Source of the DNA: Flammeovirga pectinis | Lineage (GTDB): Bacteria; Bacteroidota; Bacteroidia; Cytophagales; Flammeovirgaceae | Assembly (NCBI RefSeq): GCF_003970675.1 | Contig: NZ_CP034563.1 | Span: 1,347,356-1,411,355 of the forward strand | Direction of reading: 5' to 3' | Length of the DNA stretch: 64,000 nt | In this document: positions 1 through 8,903 of the stretch, in pieces | Layout: every line of letters starts with the position of its first letter | Numbering within the stretch: position 1 is the stretch's first letter | Notes under the pieces: model-generated | What the model saw: only the letters and a program-made list of their open reading frames with translations | What the model was told of the DNA's origin: nothing | The model's database searches: none | Made by a program: the position numbers and the translations under genes

Positions 1-681
1 AACATTGTATTCTCATCATCTTGTACTGTTTATGGTCAGCCAGATATTTTGCCTGTAACAGAACAAACTCCTGTTCAAGCAGCTTTATCGCCTTATGGTA
101 ACACAAAACAAATTTGCGAAGAAATTCTACGCGATACTGTAAAGGCTGAAGATAATGTAAAAGCAATTGCTTTACGTTACTTTAACCCTGTAGGAGCGCA
201 TGATTCTGCATTAATTGGTGAATTACCATTGGGTGTTCCTCAAAATTTAATGCCTTTTATTACGCAAACTGGTATTGGAATGCGTAAAGAGTTAAGCGTA
301 TTTGGTAGCGATTATGATACAAAAGATGGAACGTGTATTCGTGACTATATCCATGTTGTGGATTTGGCGAACGCTCACATTGTTGCGCTTAACAGAATGA
401 TTGGCAAAAAACAAAAAGCTAAATACGAATTCTTTAATGTAGGTACTGGTACGGGGTCTACAGTTCTAGAAGTAATCAATTCTTTTGAAAAAACTTCTGG
501 AGAGAAATTAAACTACAAAATTGTAGATCGTAGAGAAGGAGATATCGAAAAGATTTATGCTGATACAACTTTCAGTAATAAAGAATTAGGATGGTCTTCT
601 GAAAAGAATTTAGATGATATGACCTCTTCTGCTTGGAAATGGCAAGTGGCATTAAGAGAAAAACAAGCTACAGAAGCTTAA
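1..681 (+). CDS. galE: UDP-glucose 4-epimerase, 3' part (cut by window start)
   Basis: Cytoplasmic Leloir-pathway enzyme interconverting UDP-galactose and UDP-glucose. The reading frame is open from the first base, so the gene begins upstream of the window; the apparent start at 49 is only an internal TTG codon. Visible GalE hallmarks are the FSSSCTVYG strand carrying the catalytic Ser/Thr, the YxxxK dyad (SPYGNTK, residues 32-36 of the visible part), the RYFNPVGAH motif, the DGTCIRDYIHVVDLA motif and a C-terminal EFFNVGTGTG segment. A galM follows about 100 bases downstream on the same strand, so the two form a galactose-processing pair. It is the likely destination of galactose released by the agar locus further on. 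Identification is secure; only the N-terminal NAD-binding part is missing from view. Confidence 0.95.
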   Translation, partial: NIVFSSSCTVYGQPDILPVTEQTPVQAALSPYGNTKQICEEILRDTVKAEDNVKAIALRYFNPVGAHDSALIGELPLGVPQNLMPFITQTGIGMRKELSVFGSDYDTKDGTCIRDYIHVVDLANAHIVALNRMIGKKQKAKYEFFNVGTGTGSTVLEVINSFEKTSGEKLNYKIVDRREGDIEKIYADTTFSNKELGWSSEKNLDDMTSSAWKWQVALREKQATEA

Positions 682-788
682 TTTTCTTTTAAAAGAGATT
701 CTTAGCATCACAAATCAATCGTTATGATAGGTTTGTGATGCTATTCTATATAGCAAATGCAACTATCGTATTTAAAATTTGTAATGAA

Positions 789-1850
789 ATGATTGAAACA
801 ACACAAATTGAAAAGACATCTTGGGGAACAAATCAAGGTAAAGAAGTATTCTTATATACTTTAACAAATGCATTGGGTTCTCAATTGCAAGTAGCTACTT
901 ATGGTGGCATACTTGTGAGCTTTAAAACTGCAGATAAAGCAGGTAATTTTGGCGAGGTATTGTTAGGAAAAGACAACTTAGAAGATTACTTAGATAACAC
1001 ATGTTATTTAGGGGTTATTGCTGGTCGTTTTGCTAACCGTATTGCCAAAGGTAAAGTAACTATTGATGGTACAGACTATACTTTAGCTACCAACAATGGA
1101 GAAAACTTTTTACACGGTGGTGCTAAAGGTTTTGATCAAAAAGTTTGGGACGTTGTAGAAGAAAAATCTGAAAACGGAACTACTTCTTTGGTACTCTCTT
1201 ATGTAAGTGCAGATGGGGAAGAAAACCTACCTGGTACCATGACAACTCAGGTTAAATATTCTTTAACTGACGATAATGAGATTGTTTTAGAGTATACCGC
1301 AACTACAGATAAAAAGACTGTAATTAACCTTACTTCTCACCCTTATTTTAACCTTAAAGGTGAAGGTGATATTGCTGATGTTGATCTAAAATTAAACTGT
1401 GAGTTCTTCACTCCTATTGATGAAACTTGTATTCCTACAGGTGAAATTATTTCGGTAAAAGGTACTCCTTTCGATTTTACAGAAACAAAGAAAATCGGTC
1501 TTGAAATAGATGCAGATTACGAGCAAAATAGAATTGGAGTGGGTTATGATCATAACTTGGTAATCAATAAGCCTTACGGTGAATTTGGTTTTGTAGGTGA
1601 AGCATACGATGCAACAACAGGTAGAGCAATGTCTGTTTATACTACAGAGCCTGGTATTCAGTTCTATACAGGCAACTGGTTAGAAGGTGAAAAAGGAAGA
1701 AACCAAACTGCTTTAATTAAGCGTGAAGGTTTCTGTTTAGAAGCTCAACACTACCCAGATACACCAAACCAACCACATTTCCCATCTGCGGAATTAAACC
1801 CTGGTGAAACATATACTCAAAAAACTGTTTACAAGTTCTTTGTAAAGTAA
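789..1850 (+). CDS. galM: Aldose 1-epimerase (mutarotase), first copy
   Basis: Interconverts alpha and beta anomers of galactose/glucose, feeding the Leloir pathway. About 353 residues, normal for the family. Motifs: ATYGGILVS near the N-terminus, GVIAGRFANRIAKG, NFLHGG, the catalytic-His segment NLTSHPYFNL and the catalytic-Glu segment TEPGIQFYTGNW, plus a C-terminal CLEAQHYPDTPNQPHFPS block typical of GalM. The frame extends upstream to a GTG at 735, but the ATG at 789 (MIETTQIEKTSWG) gives the usual N-terminus, so I choose it. It follows galE and ends at a strong terminator. A second, diverged galM lies inside the agar locus (11188-12234), so this copy is probably the housekeeping one. Confidence 0.93.
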   Translation: MIETTQIEKTSWGTNQGKEVFLYTLTNALGSQLQVATYGGILVSFKTADKAGNFGEVLLGKDNLEDYLDNTCYLGVIAGRFANRIAKGKVTIDGTDYTLATNNGENFLHGGAKGFDQKVWDVVEEKSENGTTSLVLSYVSADGEENLPGTMTTQVKYSLTDDNEIVLEYTATTDKKTVINLTSHPYFNLKGEGDIADVDLKLNCEFFTPIDETCIPTGEIISVKGTPFDFTETKKIGLEIDADYEQNRIGVGYDHNLVINKPYGEFGFVGEAYDATTGRAMSVYTTEPGIQFYTGNWLEGEKGRNQTALIKREGFCLEAQHYPDTPNQPHFPSAELNPGETYTQKTVYKFFVK

Positions 1851-1865
1851 TTTTTGAGTTTATAA

Positions 1866-1905
1866 AATAAAGCCAATACCTATTGAAACAGGTATTGGCT
1901 TTATT
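1866..1905. terminator. Bidirectional intrinsic terminator between galM and the 1907-2704 gene
   Basis: A perfect 16-base inverted repeat (AATAAAGCCAATACCT and its complement, arms 1866-1881 and 1890-1905) with an 8-base loop and A/T tails on both sides. It lies between two convergent genes and can stop transcription from both. Confidence 0.9.
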
Positions 1906-1906
1906 T

Positions 1907-2704
1907 TTAATGCAATATTTCTAAAACATTTAAGTCCTTTTCTTCATCAATATATTCTTGAAGTTCCGTAAACTCCTTTTCCTTTTGAGGGTCAGTACAA
2001 ATAAGCAGTAATTTATTTAATGTATTCCAAAACTGATCATTTACTTCAAAACCTTCCGTTTGCATTAATTTCTCTATAGTCTTTGCTAAATAATAATTAT
2101 GCTCTCCCACTTCTTCTTGAGCTAAGATATTCGGAAGTAAAAAGCTTATTGGCCATAAGTTATTCTGAGCTATAGCCCTTGTTATTTGAGATAAATAAAG
2201 CTGATTAATACGTTCAAAGCGTTCTTCTTCTGTAACTTCCTTTATTTCTTTATCTTTAAAATGATCAAAATCTATATCTGAAGAGTAAAAGAAAAAACGT
2301 TCCTCTATTACATTTTTTGATGTATCTAACTTACTTTGCTCTTCATAAAATTCTAGTACCTGTTCTTTATTCTTCACTAAACTAAAAGACGCAAACACCT
2401 CTTTTACTTTAGGCCAGAAATTATCACTTTTGGTCAATTCATAATCTTCTGTTAGTGTTTCAAGCTTCTTTACAAGGCCTTCAATATTAACGGGAAGTTC
2501 GTGCAGATTATGGTTTATTTGTGCATTAAAATTAAAACCAATCAATTTCATTAAGTGCTCTTCTTTGATAGCAGAATAAATACGTTCCTGAATTCTATGG
2601 TACTGTTGTACTATTTCTGGAGCATCATCCATTGGATTTTTTACCACTATTTTCTTTTCTTCTTTTGGTGCAGAAGAAAACATCTGCTTTAATTTATTGA
2701 ACAT
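1907..2704 (-). CDS. Unrecognised cytoplasmic protein, 265 aa
   Basis: I do not recognise this gene. The product is acidic and charged, with no signal peptide, no lipobox and no membrane segment, so it is probably cytoplasmic. It looks largely alpha-helical: long amphipathic stretches around residues 30-130 and 155-260 contain many Lys/Glu and Leu/Phe. The N-terminus has a short basic start (MFNKLKQMFSS) followed by a Lys/Glu-rich linker. It is a single gene between two convergent terminators and is not linked to the agar locus by spacing. Codon use and composition resemble the neighbours. No catalytic motif is apparent. Confidence 0.75.
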   Translation of the reverse strand: MFNKLKQMFSSAPKEEKKIVVKNPMDDAPEIVQQYHRIQERIYSAIKEEHLMKLIGFNFNAQINHNLHELPVNIEGLVKKLETLTEDYELTKSDNFWPKVKEVFASFSLVKNKEQVLEFYEEQSKLDTSKNVIEERFFFYSSDIDFDHFKDKEIKEVTEEERFERINQLYLSQITRAIAQNNLWPISFLLPNILAQEEVGEHNYYLAKTIEKLMQTEGFEVNDQFWNTLNKLLLICTDPQKEKEFTELQEYIDEEKDLNVLEILH

Positions 2705-2924
2705 ACTTATAAAAATATTTGTATTGATATTAATTCTATCTAAAATTAATCAAGTTTTTGGAGAATTCAAGGTGTGCTTAACTTTAGACTTTAAAATTGA
2801 GATGTTGTACTCCAACCTCATAGAATAAGAGGAATGAACCTGCTATATAGGACGTTGCATTTAATGGTTAGAAAATGGCGTGTGATTTTAAAATATATTT
2901 TTCAGAAACTAAATATCAAATAAA

Positions 2925-2953
2925 AAACCTCATCGGCATTACCAATGAGGTTT
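2925..2953 (-). terminator. Stem-loop, probable minus-strand terminator
   Basis: Arms AAACCTCAT (2925-2933) and ATGAGGTTT (2945-2953), with a U-rich tail only when read on the minus strand. A second-line terminator behind the one at 3086-3117. Confidence 0.6.
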
Positions 2954-3085
2954 CATAACTTAACTCTCTCAATTTTTTTATCACTTATCTACTAAGCGCA
3001 TTCATCTAACTTCTGATTATATAAACTGCTTTAATCATTATTTTGTTTCAATTTAAACAATAAATAATATCAATAAAAGTTAACT

Positions 3086-3117
3086 AAAAAGGCATCTCTC
3101 AATCGAAAGATGCTTTT
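3086..3117 (-). terminator. Probable terminator at the end of the agar operon
   Basis: Imperfect stem (AAAAGGCATCT against AGATGCTTTT, one bulged G) with a minus-strand U tail, about 150 bases past the stop of the last gene of the locus (3267). Confidence 0.65.
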
Positions 3118-3266
3118 GTATGTATGTCAATAATAAATGTTCGTCCTTGTAATCAGTTTAGTATTTAGTTGAATACTATTTTAATTTTCTAAATGTAGAA
3201 TTAAGTAGTTCATTAATCTAATAAAAGACAATGATTCACATCTAACAATCTCCCCAAATCAAATAG

Positions 3267-4367
3267 CTAATTTAATGTTTGATTATCTTCTTTTAATGGT
3301 ATAAATAGTGTGTAAGAATCTTGCTCTTTTGTTTTAATGCTTACTGTAAAAACAGTTGGTTTTCCATCTTCTAAAAAGACAAATGGACGCTCCATTCTAT
3401 GCACCTTTATGGTCTTTCCTTCTTTAGTTTTATAATTAAGTTCTGACACTTTATAATTCTTTGCTTTATGCCACGATAAACCATCTATTGAAGTTATCAT
3501 ACCTAGGTAACCAAAAGCATGATATATTGCATAATATCTTTCTCTAGATTTATCGTACCAAACACATGGATCTTCAGCATTAAGGTCTCCTACAGCCGCT
3601 TCTTTTTGAATTACCCATGGACCTTCTGGCTTATCTGCTAACGCAATTGCCTGACTTCTTATAAGTTCTTTTTTATTTGGTTTGTCTCCTCTTACAAACA
3701 TTAAATAGCCGCCATCTGGACGTTCTGTAACAGCGGGGTTACAAGTAATATTGGCAATTGGTCCAGCTGGTGTAACGATTGGCTTATCTAAACGCTCCCA
3801 GGGTCCATTTAAATTATCCGAAACAGCTACACCAATTCTTTGGTTTATTCTTACTAATGCCCTGTTTTCATTTTCCATCCATTTAGTTCTTGCCTCAATA
3901 AATTGAGTTGTAGATAGTTTCTTATCTCCAGTATTTGTAGATATGTAATACAAATAATATTTACCATTATATTTTTTAATTCTGGGATTATGTACAGAAT
4001 AAGCATCCCAATTTCCATACCCCCTAGATTCTAAAACTACTTCTTTAAACGTATAAGGGCCTGCAGGACTATCAGCAATTGCATGAGCAACAACTCCGTC
4101 GGTTAACCAGCATAAAAAACCAAACTTTCTTGGCATTTGTGCATAGAAACAATGGTATTTATTATCGTCTCCTTTTATTATAGATGCACCCCAATTAAAA
4201 TTAAGAGAATCATAGAAAATATTATCGTCAGTAACTCCTAAAAAAGTATCTTGAAAAGATAAATCATCGGTATCTTTAGCAACTGTATAAGTTGCTAAAG
4301 TTTGTTTAGTTGTACTACTACAAGAAAAGAAAGTAAGAAGTAATATTAGTTGTAAAAAGTTCTTCAT
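3267..4367 (-). CDS. Exported lipoprotein with five-bladed beta-propeller glycosidase fold (GH43/GH117-like)
   Basis: 366 residues with a lipoprotein signal peptide (lipobox ...LTFFSC, Cys16), so it is membrane-anchored outside the cytoplasm. The rest shows propeller-glycosidase repeats: VHNPRIKKYNGKYYLYY (about residues 120-136), GVAVSDNLNGPWERLDKPIV, AIALADKPEGPWV and EDPCVWYDKSRERYYAIYHAF. This blade pattern with acidic residues at strand starts is typical of clans holding GH43, GH32/68 and GH117. It lacks the N-terminal SAxxxRA helix motif present in the GH117 at 8904-10133, so I would not assign it to GH117. It is the last gene of the agar operon, 171 bases behind kdgA with a hairpin in between. 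A role in removing a side group or unusual terminal sugar from agar oligosaccharides is inference. Confidence 0.8.
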   Translation of the reverse strand: MKNFLQLILLLTFFSCSSTTKQTLATYTVAKDTDDLSFQDTFLGVTDDNIFYDSLNFNWGASIIKGDDNKYHCFYAQMPRKFGFLCWLTDGVVAHAIADSPAGPYTFKEVVLESRGYGNWDAYSVHNPRIKKYNGKYYLYYISTNTGDKKLSTTQFIEARTKWMENENRALVRINQRIGVAVSDNLNGPWERLDKPIVTPAGPIANITCNPAVTERPDGGYLMFVRGDKPNKKELIRSQAIALADKPEGPWVIQKEAAVGDLNAEDPCVWYDKSRERYYAIYHAFGYLGMITSIDGLSWHKAKNYKVSELNYKTKEGKTIKVHRMERPFVFLEDGKPTVFTVSIKTKEQDSYTLFIPLKEDNQTLN

Positions 4368-4465
4368 TTTTTAAGTTTAGTTTCGTAAAAAGTTTGCTTG
4401 CTAGTTTGCTTATTATCCACTAATTGTTTGAAATTAATAGTTGTCTTGTTAGTTTAATTTGCTTA

Positions 4466-4499
4466 ACATGGTGCATCAAAAAACTTATCAGCACCATGT
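4466..4499. terminator. Intra-operon stem-loop between kdgA and the propeller lipoprotein gene
   Basis: Perfect 9-base arms ACATGGTGC (4466-4474) and GCACCATGT (4491-4499), loop of 16 bases, 40 bases past the kdgA stop. No clean U tail follows, so it may act as an mRNA-stabilising or attenuating hairpin rather than a full terminator. Confidence 0.5.
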
Positions 4500-4538
4500 A
4501 TCAGCAGAATTATTTATTAAAATTAATACGCTTTAGCT

Positions 4539-5225
4539 TTACACTATTTCAACTTCCTGTACTCTAATCTGATGAATCATTTCGATTACATAAGCCACTT
4601 TATTTTCAATCTGTTCTAAATTAAAATCTCCATTGGTATCTTTTACAAACAATTGAGAACCAATACCTACACAATGCACACCAGCATCTATCCAACTTCT
4701 TAAATTCTCTTCTGTGGGTTTTACGCCACCAGTTGGCATAATACTAGACCAAGGTTGAGGACCTTTTACTGCTTTAACAAATTCTGGCCCACCAACTTGT
4801 GCTCCAGGGAATATCTTAACTACCTCAGCTCCAAGTTCTTCTGCATAAGAAATTTCTGTTAGTGTACCACAACCTGGACTCCAAGAAACTTTTCTTCTAT
4901 TACATATTTTAGCCATTTCTGCATTTAAGATTGGAGATACAATAAAATCTGCACCTAATTGTAAATACAAAGCTGTTGTTGGTGCATCGTAAATAGTACC
5001 AATTCCCAATGCCAATTCAGGCAGTTCTTTATTTCTAAAGTGCACTAATTCTGCAAAAACTTCATGGGCAAAATCTCCTCTATTTGTAAATTCAAATACT
5101 CTTGCTCCACCTTTATAACAAGCTTTTAAAACTTGTTTGCATACCTCAATGTCTTTGTGATAAAATACAGGAACCATTCCTACAGATTTCATCATTAAAG
5201 CAATATCAATTCTAGAAAATTTCAT
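4539..5225 (-). CDS. kdgA: 2-keto-3-deoxy-6-phosphogluconate (KDPG) aldolase
   Basis: Cytoplasmic class I aldolase cleaving KDPG (or the galacto epimer) to pyruvate and glyceraldehyde 3-phosphate, the last step of AHG catabolism. 228 residues, slightly longer than typical Eda proteins. Family residues are visible: Glu45 in RVFEFTNRG, the SPGCGT turn (residues 115-120), the Schiff-base Lys137 in EVVKIFPG, and the phosphate-binding IMPTGGVKP. It starts one base after the kdgK stop, so the two are translationally coupled. The kinase/aldolase pair fits a route in which anhydrogalactose carbon ends as KDPG. Which epimer is used cannot be read from sequence. Confidence 0.92.
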   Translation of the reverse strand: MKFSRIDIALMMKSVGMVPVFYHKDIEVCKQVLKACYKGGARVFEFTNRGDFAHEVFAELVHFRNKELPELALGIGTIYDAPTTALYLQLGADFIVSPILNAEMAKICNRRKVSWSPGCGTLTEISYAEELGAEVVKIFPGAQVGGPEFVKAVKGPQPWSSIMPTGGVKPTEENLRSWIDAGVHCVGIGSQLFVKDTNGDFNLEQIENKVAYVIEMIHQIRVQEVEIV

Positions 5226-5226
5226 T

Positions 5227-6225
5227 TTATCTTATAATTTTTCCTAACCCGTTTGTTTTAATAAAATCAAGTACTTCTTGCTTAGAACAGATATTCTGAT
5301 CTCCTTCAATAGTATGTTTTATTGCCGATGCTGCCACTGCAAATTCTATGGTTTCTTGGTGATTTTTTAAATTTCTTAAGCCATAGATTAATGCCGCCAT
5401 AAAAGAGTCTCCGCCACCTACTCTATCAACAATATGCGTTAAATCATATTGCTGAGATCTGTATACTTTTTCACCATCATACAATGCACCGCTCCATGTA
5501 TTATGACTTGCTGAAATTGTACCTCTTGATGTAAATACTACAATCTTACAGTTCGGGTTTTCTTTTATAATTTTCTGTCCTTCTTCTTCAAACAAATAGT
5601 CATCAATTTTACCCGCAAGTACATCTACGTCTGGGTGAGTTCCTGACATTACATGATTGAATTTCATTAATTCGGGCATTACTTCATCAGCACTTTTTCC
5701 CCATTTCCAAAGATTACCTCTAAAGTTGTAATCCATAGAAATAGTAAGTCCTTTTTTAGTTGCAATTTCTAACCCTTCTTTTAATGCTAAAGTTGCACTT
5801 TCAGACACAGCAGGAGTAATTCCAGACCAATGAAACCAATCTGCACCATCAAAAACGGTATCCCAATCTATCATTCCTTTTTCTAAAGTAACTAAAGAGG
5901 AATAATTTCTATCATAAACTACTTTACTAGATCTGCCAATTGCCCCATTTTCATAATAGTATAAACCTATTCGATCTCCGCCAAAAAGGACATCGGAAGT
6001 TGCTATTCCAAAGCCTTTTAAATGATGTAAAGCACTTGCTACCATATCATTTTGGGGTACTCTAGTTACATAAGAAACAGAATCACCAAACTGTGCTAAA
6101 GACACTGCTACATTTGCTTCTGCTCCTCCAAAATCAATAGTTAATTGTTTTGCTTGTGATAACCTTTGGTAGCCCGGTGATGATAATCTAATTAAAAGTT
6201 CACCAAAACTGACAATTTTTTTCAT
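5227..6225 (-). CDS. kdgK: 2-keto-3-deoxygluconate kinase (PfkB family)
   Basis: Phosphorylates 2-keto-3-deoxy-gluconate (or -galactonate) with ATP, in the cytoplasm. 332 residues, normal for KdgK. PfkB features: start GELLIRLSSPG, the FGGAEANVAVSLAQFG motif (residues 32-47) that contacts substrate, and the C-terminal anion-hole/catalytic motif DRVGGGDSFMAALIYG, a variant of the usual DTxGAGD. It is squeezed between the GH86 gene (one base upstream) and kdgA (one base downstream), so all three are one transcriptional unit. In context it takes the product of the zinc dehydrogenase plus SDR pair. Confidence 0.92.
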   Translation of the reverse strand: MKKIVSFGELLIRLSSPGYQRLSQAKQLTIDFGGAEANVAVSLAQFGDSVSYVTRVPQNDMVASALHHLKGFGIATSDVLFGGDRIGLYYYENGAIGRSSKVVYDRNYSSLVTLEKGMIDWDTVFDGADWFHWSGITPAVSESATLALKEGLEIATKKGLTISMDYNFRGNLWKWGKSADEVMPELMKFNHVMSGTHPDVDVLAGKIDDYLFEEEGQKIIKENPNCKIVVFTSRGTISASHNTWSGALYDGEKVYRSQQYDLTHIVDRVGGGDSFMAALIYGLRNLKNHQETIEFAVAASAIKHTIEGDQNICSKQEVLDFIKTNGLGKIIR

Positions 6226-6226
6226 A

Positions 6227-8437
6227 CTATTTAATAATTAATTTCTGTGTAAGAACTTGCTTATCTAAGTGAACTCTAACAATGTAAATTCCATTTTTGA
6301 GACTTTTAACCTCTATTTTTTTGGTATTTACACCCATTTTTTCTGTTAGAACTACTTTACCAGATAAATCTACAAATTCAATATACTCAGGAATTTTATT
6401 ACCTTTTACAATTACAGAAACTTGCTCTTGCTGACTAGGGTTTGGAAGTAATACTAAATTATTGTTAGACAACTGTGTACCTTCTATTGCTGTGGGAGGC
6501 ATTTGTAAGTCGAATGTTCTTTCTACAGGAAGGCTAAAATTAAATACGCGCATTGCTAAACTACTTACATGACCCGAATTATCTGGGAATGTAATTGTGA
6601 TTGTATTTGTTTCTGCTAGTAATTCATAATCTACTGGTATTTCAAGAACTCCAAAGAAACGTTCTTTTTCTAGCTGATTGTCACCTCTAATATTTGTAGG
6701 AACAACAACTTCTTCGCCATTTACTTTAACCGTTGGTTTTAAAGATAAACCATGATCTCTTCCTAAGCCTAAACGAAGAACAACTTCCCCTTGTTTTTCT
6801 TTTATTACATTATTAATTGTAAATGAAAGTGGAGTATTAGATTTAATTTCTTGATAATAGTCTGTTGCGTAATATTTAGTTTCTTTAGATGTTTCTACTA
6901 TTTCTAAAGTTTCTGTTAAATCAATTTCTAAGATAATTGTACCTTCTGCTCCAATAGATAACTCTTCTGGTATTGATGTAAATTCATTAACAGCCAAAAT
7001 AGGTTCATTGTTGTTTGCGTAAAGATGTTTAACCTCTACTGATGTAACTTTATCATTATCAACACCAAAAGTATTTAATGAAATAGTTGATTCAGTTTGA
7101 TTTAAATTACTTAGTATGATATATACTTTTTTATCGTCTACAAAGGCATCTGTTTGTATATCTAAATTTTCTGATAAAATATCTACTCTTGTTCCCTTAA
7201 CATTTTTCCAAAGATCAAAAAACTTGATAATATCTGTATAAACCCACTCCTCTCCAGTTTCTCCGGCAGCTTCTTTTTTCTGACGTAATAACCTTGGGTT
7301 ATAAGGCACTCCATTGTGTCTACCCCATTCTGCTTTTAATACTACAAAAGGGATTACTTTAGCAATTAAATCTGGTCTATCCATAAAAGACAGTAGCATT
7401 GAGTTTAACGACTTCATGATTATCCAATCACGTTCTGGCGTCCATGGGTCATTAAAATGAGCATGTGCTTGTGCACCGTATTCAGAAATTACAAATGGCT
7501 TTGCTACATTAAATTTATTAAAACTAGCGTGTTCCATCATGTCTAAAGTAGCTTCTACATTACTACCTTTTCTATACTGTTCTGTATTTCTAAATTCAGG
7601 AAAATCGTAAAGATGAATAGACCAAAAATCCATTTTCTCCCCACACATATCCATAAAAGTATTCCAACGTTCTTCCCAACGATTAAAGTTATTCAACTCA
7701 AAATCTGGAAATGCTGTTGTATAACCTCCAATTAAAACATCAGGGTTTTCTTTTTTAACTTCTGTAGCTATAGTGTTATGGAACTCAAAGATTTTATTTA
7801 TGTCTGTTGCTCCATAATCAACTAAATGCCAAACAGGTTCATTAATAACCTCAAAATATTTTGGCATTACCTCACTTGTCTCGTTATCGTGAAACTCTTT
7901 TATGTAATGTGCAATATACTCCCCTGTTGCTGTTCCTAAAGGTTCATTTTCGGTGTCTGTTTCAGAAAAAGCCCAACCTGTTTTAGTTTCCTGACCGTCT
8001 GGCCAAAATGGATGTAATTGAGCTGCTAATATTGTAGAATTGTTTCTTTTAGCATATTTATTATAATTTACATTACTGTTATACTGTGCTTTATAAGGTA
8101 GAGATAACTCTTTAAGATGTTCTAAATCGGCATACCCTGGTCTATTTGCATCTTCTTTTACTTGTGCATTTAATATGTAACTAATATGCCCTGTGTTTCT
8201 ACCAAAATAAACATCATGACCATTCATTAGGTCATCTTTCATATCCAGATGTTCGTTTACTCCTAAAGTAAAATCATTCTCACGTAAACCAGCATGAACA
8301 GTAATAAATTTATCTCTATCAAACTCAGAGATATTACCCACACTATGTTTTATATTTAAATTCACATCTACATCAATATTTTGTGCTAAAGCCCATATTG
8401 GTAGAAGAAAAATTACTATTGATAAACTTAATTTCAT
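6227..8437 (-). CDS. GH86 family beta-agarase/beta-porphyranase, T9SS-secreted
   Basis: Endo-acting hydrolase of agar-type galactans, secreted. 736 residues: Sec signal (1-19, ending ALAQ), a GH86 catalytic domain from the N-terminal motif VDVNLNIKHSV to about residue 440, beta-sandwich domains to about 650, and a C-terminal T9SS type A sorting domain (about 655-736: LLPNPSQQ..., ...LKNGIYIVRVHLDKQ). Probable acid/base Glu200 in EVINEPVWH and nucleophile Glu319 in VISEYGAQ, as expected for this retaining TIM-barrel family. It heads a unit with kdgK and kdgA at 1-base spacings, an unusual coupling of a secreted enzyme to cytoplasmic catabolism. Agarase and porphyranase both occur in GH86; absence of sulfatases nearby favours agarase. 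A stump of a second GH86 lies at 30820-30999. Confidence 0.9.
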   Translation of the reverse strand: MKLSLSIVIFLLPIWALAQNIDVDVNLNIKHSVGNISEFDRDKFITVHAGLRENDFTLGVNEHLDMKDDLMNGHDVYFGRNTGHISYILNAQVKEDANRPGYADLEHLKELSLPYKAQYNSNVNYNKYAKRNNSTILAAQLHPFWPDGQETKTGWAFSETDTENEPLGTATGEYIAHYIKEFHDNETSEVMPKYFEVINEPVWHLVDYGATDINKIFEFHNTIATEVKKENPDVLIGGYTTAFPDFELNNFNRWEERWNTFMDMCGEKMDFWSIHLYDFPEFRNTEQYRKGSNVEATLDMMEHASFNKFNVAKPFVISEYGAQAHAHFNDPWTPERDWIIMKSLNSMLLSFMDRPDLIAKVIPFVVLKAEWGRHNGVPYNPRLLRQKKEAAGETGEEWVYTDIIKFFDLWKNVKGTRVDILSENLDIQTDAFVDDKKVYIILSNLNQTESTISLNTFGVDNDKVTSVEVKHLYANNNEPILAVNEFTSIPEELSIGAEGTIILEIDLTETLEIVETSKETKYYATDYYQEIKSNTPLSFTINNVIKEKQGEVVLRLGLGRDHGLSLKPTVKVNGEEVVVPTNIRGDNQLEKERFFGVLEIPVDYELLAETNTITITFPDNSGHVSSLAMRVFNFSLPVERTFDLQMPPTAIEGTQLSNNNLVLLPNPSQQEQVSVIVKGNKIPEYIEFVDLSGKVVLTEKMGVNTKKIEVKSLKNGIYIVRVHLDKQVLTQKLIIK

Positions 8438-8580
8438 TCCGATATTATTTTTGTTGGTGTGATGAATTCTAAAAAATGAAGTTGTTCTATAATTTGCTTG
8501 TTGACATTGTAAATGTATAAAAATATTGGTGTGATTCAGAAGATTATCACTCGATTTATACTGTACAAAGCAAACGCAAG

Positions 8581-8602
8581 TACTATCTAGTTACTGTCTA
8601 GT
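8581..8602. repeat. 11-base tandem repeat, candidate operator upstream of GH86
   Basis: TACTATCTAGT (8581-8591) is followed directly by TACTGTCTAGT (8592-8602). The repeat unit equals about one helical turn. The core TCTAGT recurs in the susC/regulator intergenic region and upstream of the GH16 agarase, which suggests one regulator for all three. Confidence 0.5.
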
Positions 8603-8851
8603 AAAAAACAACCTTTAAAGCCCTATATAGGGTATAAACACTAAAAATATCAGTTGATAAAAAAGAGAATAAAGTGAAGATAGATCTAATAATTAAGCTA
8701 AATTAAGTCTGTAAACTCATTATTTTTTATAATCAATTGGTCTGCTTTTAAACTTTTATCACGCATTAAGAAATAATGCACAGTTACTCTGCAAAATCAT
8801 TAATTATAGCTAAACTTATTGTTTATTTCTTCTAATCATATTTATAAAAAA

Positions 8852-8885
8852 AATAGGATAGCTATCCTTAAATAACTATCCTATT
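8852..8885 (-). terminator. Intrinsic terminator after the GH117 gene
   Basis: Perfect arms AATAGGATAG (8852-8861) and CTATCCTATT (8876-8885); read on the minus strand it is followed by a long U run. It separates the long upstream part of the agar operon from the GH86 unit, which therefore needs its own promoter. Confidence 0.85.
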
Positions 8886-8903
8886 CTTCTATTTAAAAAA
8901 AAT

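Larger units (their letters stand above)
2705..3266. other. Gene-free stretch, 562 bp, with two hairpins
   Basis: No open frame of useful length on either strand. The left part (2705 to about 2900) should hold the promoter of the 1907-2704 gene; I see no TAnnTTTG box there. The right part is the 3' region of the agar operon and contains two stem-loops (2925-2953 and 3086-3117). Confidence 0.6.
8438..8903. promoter_or_regulatory. Upstream region of the GH86-kdgK-kdgA unit, 466 bp without a gene
   Basis: No gene. The right end carries the terminator of the GH117 gene (8852-8885). The left part should hold the promoter of GH86. It contains an 11-base tandem repeat with one mismatch (8581-8602) and a 10-base direct repeat TTGGTGTGAT (8454-8463 and 8526-8535). 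I see no clear TAnnTTTG box on the minus strand. Confidence 0.55.

Noticed and set aside
735..788. Upstream GTG start for galM (735)
   Set aside because: The extra 18 residues are hydrophobic and unlike other GalM N-termini; the ATG at 789 gives the normal start.
2925..3117. Possible small RNA gene formed by two nearby hairpins
   Set aside because: Both stems have terminator character for the minus strand behind the agar operon; no promoter or conserved structure could be supported.
5227..5300. Reading the kinase/aldolase as acting on the galacto epimers (KDGal kinase/KDPGal aldolase)
   Set aside because: Possible, but the presence of a C5-inverting dehydrogenase/SDR pair makes the gluco route the better fit; sequence alone cannot decide.
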